Notes under the pieces: generated by a model | What the model was told of the DNA's origin: nothing | What the model saw: the letters and a program-made list of their open reading frames with translations, nothing else | The model's database searches: none | Made by a program: the position numbers and the translations under genes | Assembly: GCA_031421635.1 (NCBI GenBank) | Contig: JANOPA010000074.1 | Coordinates: forward strand, 43,986-107,985 | Direction: 5' to 3' | Source: JAPOKJ01 sp031421635 | Lineage (GTDB): Bacteria; Pseudomonadota; Gammaproteobacteria; Burkholderiales; Burkholderiaceae_E | DNA: 64,000 nucleotides | Shown here: one piece after another, positions 61,980-64,000 of the stretch | Layout of the letters: the number at the start of each line of letters is the position of its first letter | How positions within the stretch are numbered: the first letter of the stretch is position 1

Positions 61980-63398
61980 TTAATAATCGTGCGAAACTTT
62001 TACAAATGAGGTTATCGCAGAACGACGACGTCCTAATTCTCTGCCGCAAGCTACTCCGCTTGACCAGGCCCACTGAAAATTGTAACCACCCAGCCATCCA
62101 GTCACGTCTACAACCTCACCAATCATAAAGAGCCCCGGATTCAACCGCGACTCCATCGTCGCCTGATGAAGCTCTCGGGTATTCACCCCACCCCGAGTGA
62201 CTTCGGCTTTTTGATATCCCTCAGAGCCCGTTGGAGTGACCTCCAAATTCTGCAAAACTTGAGCAATCTCTCGCAGTATCTGATCTGAGGTCTCCGCGAT
62301 ACGCAGCGAGGAATGCGAAGGGGACACCATGACCTCAACAAGCCGTTTCGGTATTAGAGCTTGCAGCACCTGACCTAGGCTTTGCCGACTACTCGCCTTA
62401 ATTGCCTTTAAATGCTCCCATAGGACGATCTCGGGTACAAAGTTTAAAGTGAGAGGCTCACCCGCTTCCCAATAGTTGGATATTTGCAGAATGGCTGGGC
62501 CTGACAAACCTTTGTGAGTAAACAAGAGATCTTCCGAAAATCTCTGCTTACCCTTGGCCGCCCATTCGGAAGTGCAAATCACTTGCACAGGCAAAGCTAA
62601 TCCCGGCAGGCTAGGTAGCTTACTAGCATCGAAAGTTAGCGGCACCAAGCCTGGCTCGATCGGAATAATTGAATGTCCAAACTGCTTCGCGAGGCGATAA
62701 CCAAAATCGCTTGCACCTATCTTCGGAATTGAAAGTCCTCCGGTGGCGATTACTAAGTTTTTTGCTCGCACCGTCGACTTCACTGCTTCGGCTTGATCGC
62801 CAGCCCCGGCGCGACGAAGATTAATTAAATACTCAAACTGTGCGGCACCTGGGCTCAAATCTGCATTTTCTGCGGGGATATTCACTGCGGTGTCGCGGGG
62901 TCGTCGATGCACAGCCTCCACAATGCACGACGCTTCTACCTTGACTCCCCCCAAGGAGCACTCTCGAAATAACATATCGATTATTTGTTGGCTGGACGAA
63001 TCGCAGAACAGTTGCCCTTTATGCTTTTCGTGATAGGAGATTCCGTAGCGCTCGACCAGCTCGACAAAGTCACTTGGTTGATATTGCGAAAGCGCACTTT
63101 TGCAAAAATGCGGATTCTTCGAAACAAAGTTCTCGGCACCGACGGAGCGATTAGTAAAGTTGCAGCGCCCTCCTCCAGAAATTCGAATCTTTTCACCGAT
63201 TTTTTTGGCATGATCCAAGACCAGAACCTTGGCACCAAGTTGGCCTGCAACGGAACCGCACATTAGGCCAGCCGCCCCAGCGCCAATGACCACAACATCG
63301 AAGCGTTCGATTTCATTAGTCGCAGATAACGACTGATTCAAGTTTGAAAATGTAGCGTGTGGCTTAGAGTTAGTGGCTGTGTTGTACGGTGGATTCAT
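61980..63398 (-). CDS. HI0933/YhiN/BaiN-family flavoprotein
   Basis: 472 residues with about 30 extra N-terminal residues before the FAD dinucleotide fold VVVIGAGAAGLMCGSVAGQLG. Then comes the family signature KIRISGGGRCNFTN, YHEKHKGQLFCDSSS, a second Rossmann segment KNLVIATGGLSIPKIGASDFG and the C-terminal GLFMIGEVVDVTGWLGGYNFQWAWSSG. These are soluble FAD/NAD(P) oxidoreductases; BaiN reduces bile acid intermediates, but the role of most bacterial copies is unknown. The extended N-terminus could be trimmed by choosing an internal start. Confidence 0.9.
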   Translation of the reverse strand: MNPPYNTATNSKPHATFSNLNQSLSATNEIERFDVVVIGAGAAGLMCGSVAGQLGAKVLVLDHAKKIGEKIRISGGGRCNFTNRSVGAENFVSKNPHFCKSALSQYQPSDFVELVERYGISYHEKHKGQLFCDSSSQQIIDMLFRECSLGGVKVEASCIVEAVHRRPRDTAVNIPAENADLSPGAAQFEYLINLRRAGAGDQAEAVKSTVRAKNLVIATGGLSIPKIGASDFGYRLAKQFGHSIIPIEPGLVPLTFDASKLPSLPGLALPVQVICTSEWAAKGKQRFSEDLLFTHKGLSGPAILQISNYWEAGEPLTLNFVPEIVLWEHLKAIKASSRQSLGQVLQALIPKRLVEVMVSPSHSSLRIAETSDQILREIAQVLQNLEVTPTGSEGYQKAEVTRGGVNTRELHQATMESRLNPGLFMIGEVVDVTGWLGGYNFQWAWSSGVACGRELGRRRSAITSFVKVSHDY

Positions 63399-63442
63399 TC
63401 ACCAAGTATATAGTTCCCAATTCGCCTTTAAAATTGACGCCT

Positions 63443-64000
63443 TCAGCCAGACTTGAGCGTCGCGGCGGCACTCGGCTGAGAACAACTCCCGATCGCTTTG
63501 GCTTGCCCCGCATGTTCAATTCGGCTCAGAACTTCCTGACTGAAAGAGGTCGGCGGAGTTGACTGGCCTCCCGATTGACCCCCGACGGCTCCCCCAGTTG
63601 CGCCCCCAGTTGCGCCCCCAGTTGCGCCACCCGTTGAGCCACCCGTTGCTCCTACTGCTGATCCCTCGATTTGCCCCCCGCTTTGATTTCCAGAACCTGT
63701 TGTTGCGCCGCTCGAGTTGGTACTTTGGGGTCCGCCTCCCAAGGTCACAGAGTTTTGGGACCCACTGTTGCCTCCGGCAACAGGCACTCCACTGGTAATT
63801 GCTCCGCCGATACCGATACCCGTATCCGTGCCTATACCAGTGCCAGTGCCAGTGCCAACACTAACTCCTGTACCGGATGAGCCAGTACTAGACGGCGCGC
63901 CCGCGTTACCAACGGAAGGGTCAGTGGATCCAGAAGCCGACCCGCCTGTGCCGACAGGGCTAATGGCCAGCGCGAGTGGACTTTCAGCGCGACTCGCAGT
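63443..64000 (-). CDS. Gly/Thr/Ser-rich repetitive protein, C-terminal part (runs off right edge)
   Basis: The minus-strand frame ending at 63443 stays open from 63787 to base 64000, so at least 185 residues are present and the N-terminus lies beyond the window; an internal GTG at 63787 is not a likely start. Visible order: ALAISPVGTGGSASGS, a GTGTGTG-type dipeptide run, Ser/Gly-rich spacer, a GGAT tetrapeptide repeat, then a non-repetitive tail SFSQEVLSRIEHAGQAKAIG with a Cys. No PEP-CTERM, LPXTG-like or membrane segment ends it. A surface or secreted protein is likely from composition, but the family is not recognised. Confidence 0.65.
   Translation of the reverse strand, partial: TASRAESPLALAISPVGTGGSASGSTDPSVGNAGAPSSTGSSGTGVSVGTGTGTGIGTDTGIGIGGAITSGVPVAGGNSGSQNSVTLGGGPQSTNSSGATTGSGNQSGGQIEGSAVGATGGSTGGATGGATGGATGGAVGGQSGGQSTPPTSFSQEVLSRIEHAGQAKAIGSCSQPSAAATLKSG
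63588..63659. repeat. 12-bp tandem repeat encoding GGAT tetrapeptides
   Basis: Six units of twelve bases: GCTCCCCCAGTT, then GCGCCCCCAGTT twice exactly, then GCGCCACCCGTT, GAGCCACCCGTT and the degenerate GCTCCTACTGCT. Because units are in-frame multiples of three, expansion or loss changes repeat number in the encoded protein without a frameshift. Confidence 0.85.

Noticed and set aside
63588..63659. Possible CRISPR array
   Set aside because: Units are 12 bases, contiguous without spacers and in-frame within a protein.
63559..63880. Plus-strand ORFs over the repeat at the right edge
   Set aside because: They are translations of the 12-bp repeat in the wrong strand; the minus frame is longer, continuous to the window edge and ends with non-repetitive sequence.

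Overview
This window looks like chromosome from a betaproteobacterium, most likely order Burkholderiales. The evidence is gene order plus family membership. The order thrS-infC-rpmI-rplT-pheS-pheT-ihfA-merR-tRNA(Pro), the block Ser/Thr kinase - PP2C - rph - rdgB - hemW, the pair relA plus spoT, the FAD oxygenase - DUF2783 - hmgA group and an XrtA/PEP-CTERM exopolysaccharide locus all fit that group. Base composition looks moderate (about half G+C by eye), low for Burkholderiales. I see no rRNA, CRISPR array, prophage or insertion sequence.

Layout: (1) 1-6.2 kb holds the 5' end of a propionyl-CoA synthetase gene cut by the window edge, an NlpC/P60 hydrolase, tRNA-Glu and tRNA-Ala, folD, oligopeptidase A, a thioredoxin-like DUF4124 protein and exonuclease III. 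(2) 6.2-11.7 kb is the nitrogen-control block glnA - DUF4124 protein - ntrB - ntrC on the minus strand, with a well-matched sigma-54 promoter and NtrC-type enhancer sites upstream of glnA. (3) 11.7-25.6 kb carries hemW, rdgB, rph, a PP2C phosphatase and Ser/Thr kinase pair, then yicC, rpoZ and spoT (gmk, expected between yicC and rpoZ, is absent), greB, pmbA, a half-length yjgA/darP, mog and relA.

(4) 25.8-42.5 kb is a continuous plus-strand XrtA (exosortase A)/PEP-CTERM-type exopolysaccharide locus: priming sugar transferase, the PrsK/PrsR sigma-54 two-component pair, the PrsT TPR lipoprotein, a Sel1 plus lytic transglycosylase protein, export lipoprotein, chain-length regulator, tyrosine kinase, outer-membrane barrel, ATPase and two alpha/beta hydrolases. 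The exosortase, the other glycosyltransferases, FemAB, deacetylase and amidotransferase genes are not here, and no PEP-CTERM substrate is visible. (5) 42.5-47.7 kb is an aromatic catabolism island: hmgA, DUF2783 protein and FAD hydroxylase on one strand, and an IclR regulator plus a metallo-beta-lactamase-fold protein diverging from them. (6) 47.7-52.5 kb is a minimal four-gene archaic (Csu-like) chaperone-usher pilus operon. (7) 52.8-60.6 kb is the translation operon thrS to ihfA/merR with tRNA-Pro. (8) 60.9-64 kb has tRNA-Val, an OmpW-like porin, a YhiN/BaiN flavoprotein and a Gly/Thr/Ser-rich repetitive protein that runs off the right edge.

The points most worth a second look are the XrtA locus lacking its exosortase and most biosynthetic genes, the two hydrolases without a Ser nucleophile, the missing gmk, the half-size YjgA, the 85-bp tail-to-tail overlap of mog and relA, the many TTG/GTG starts (and an ATC start for infC), and several clear hairpins and operators.
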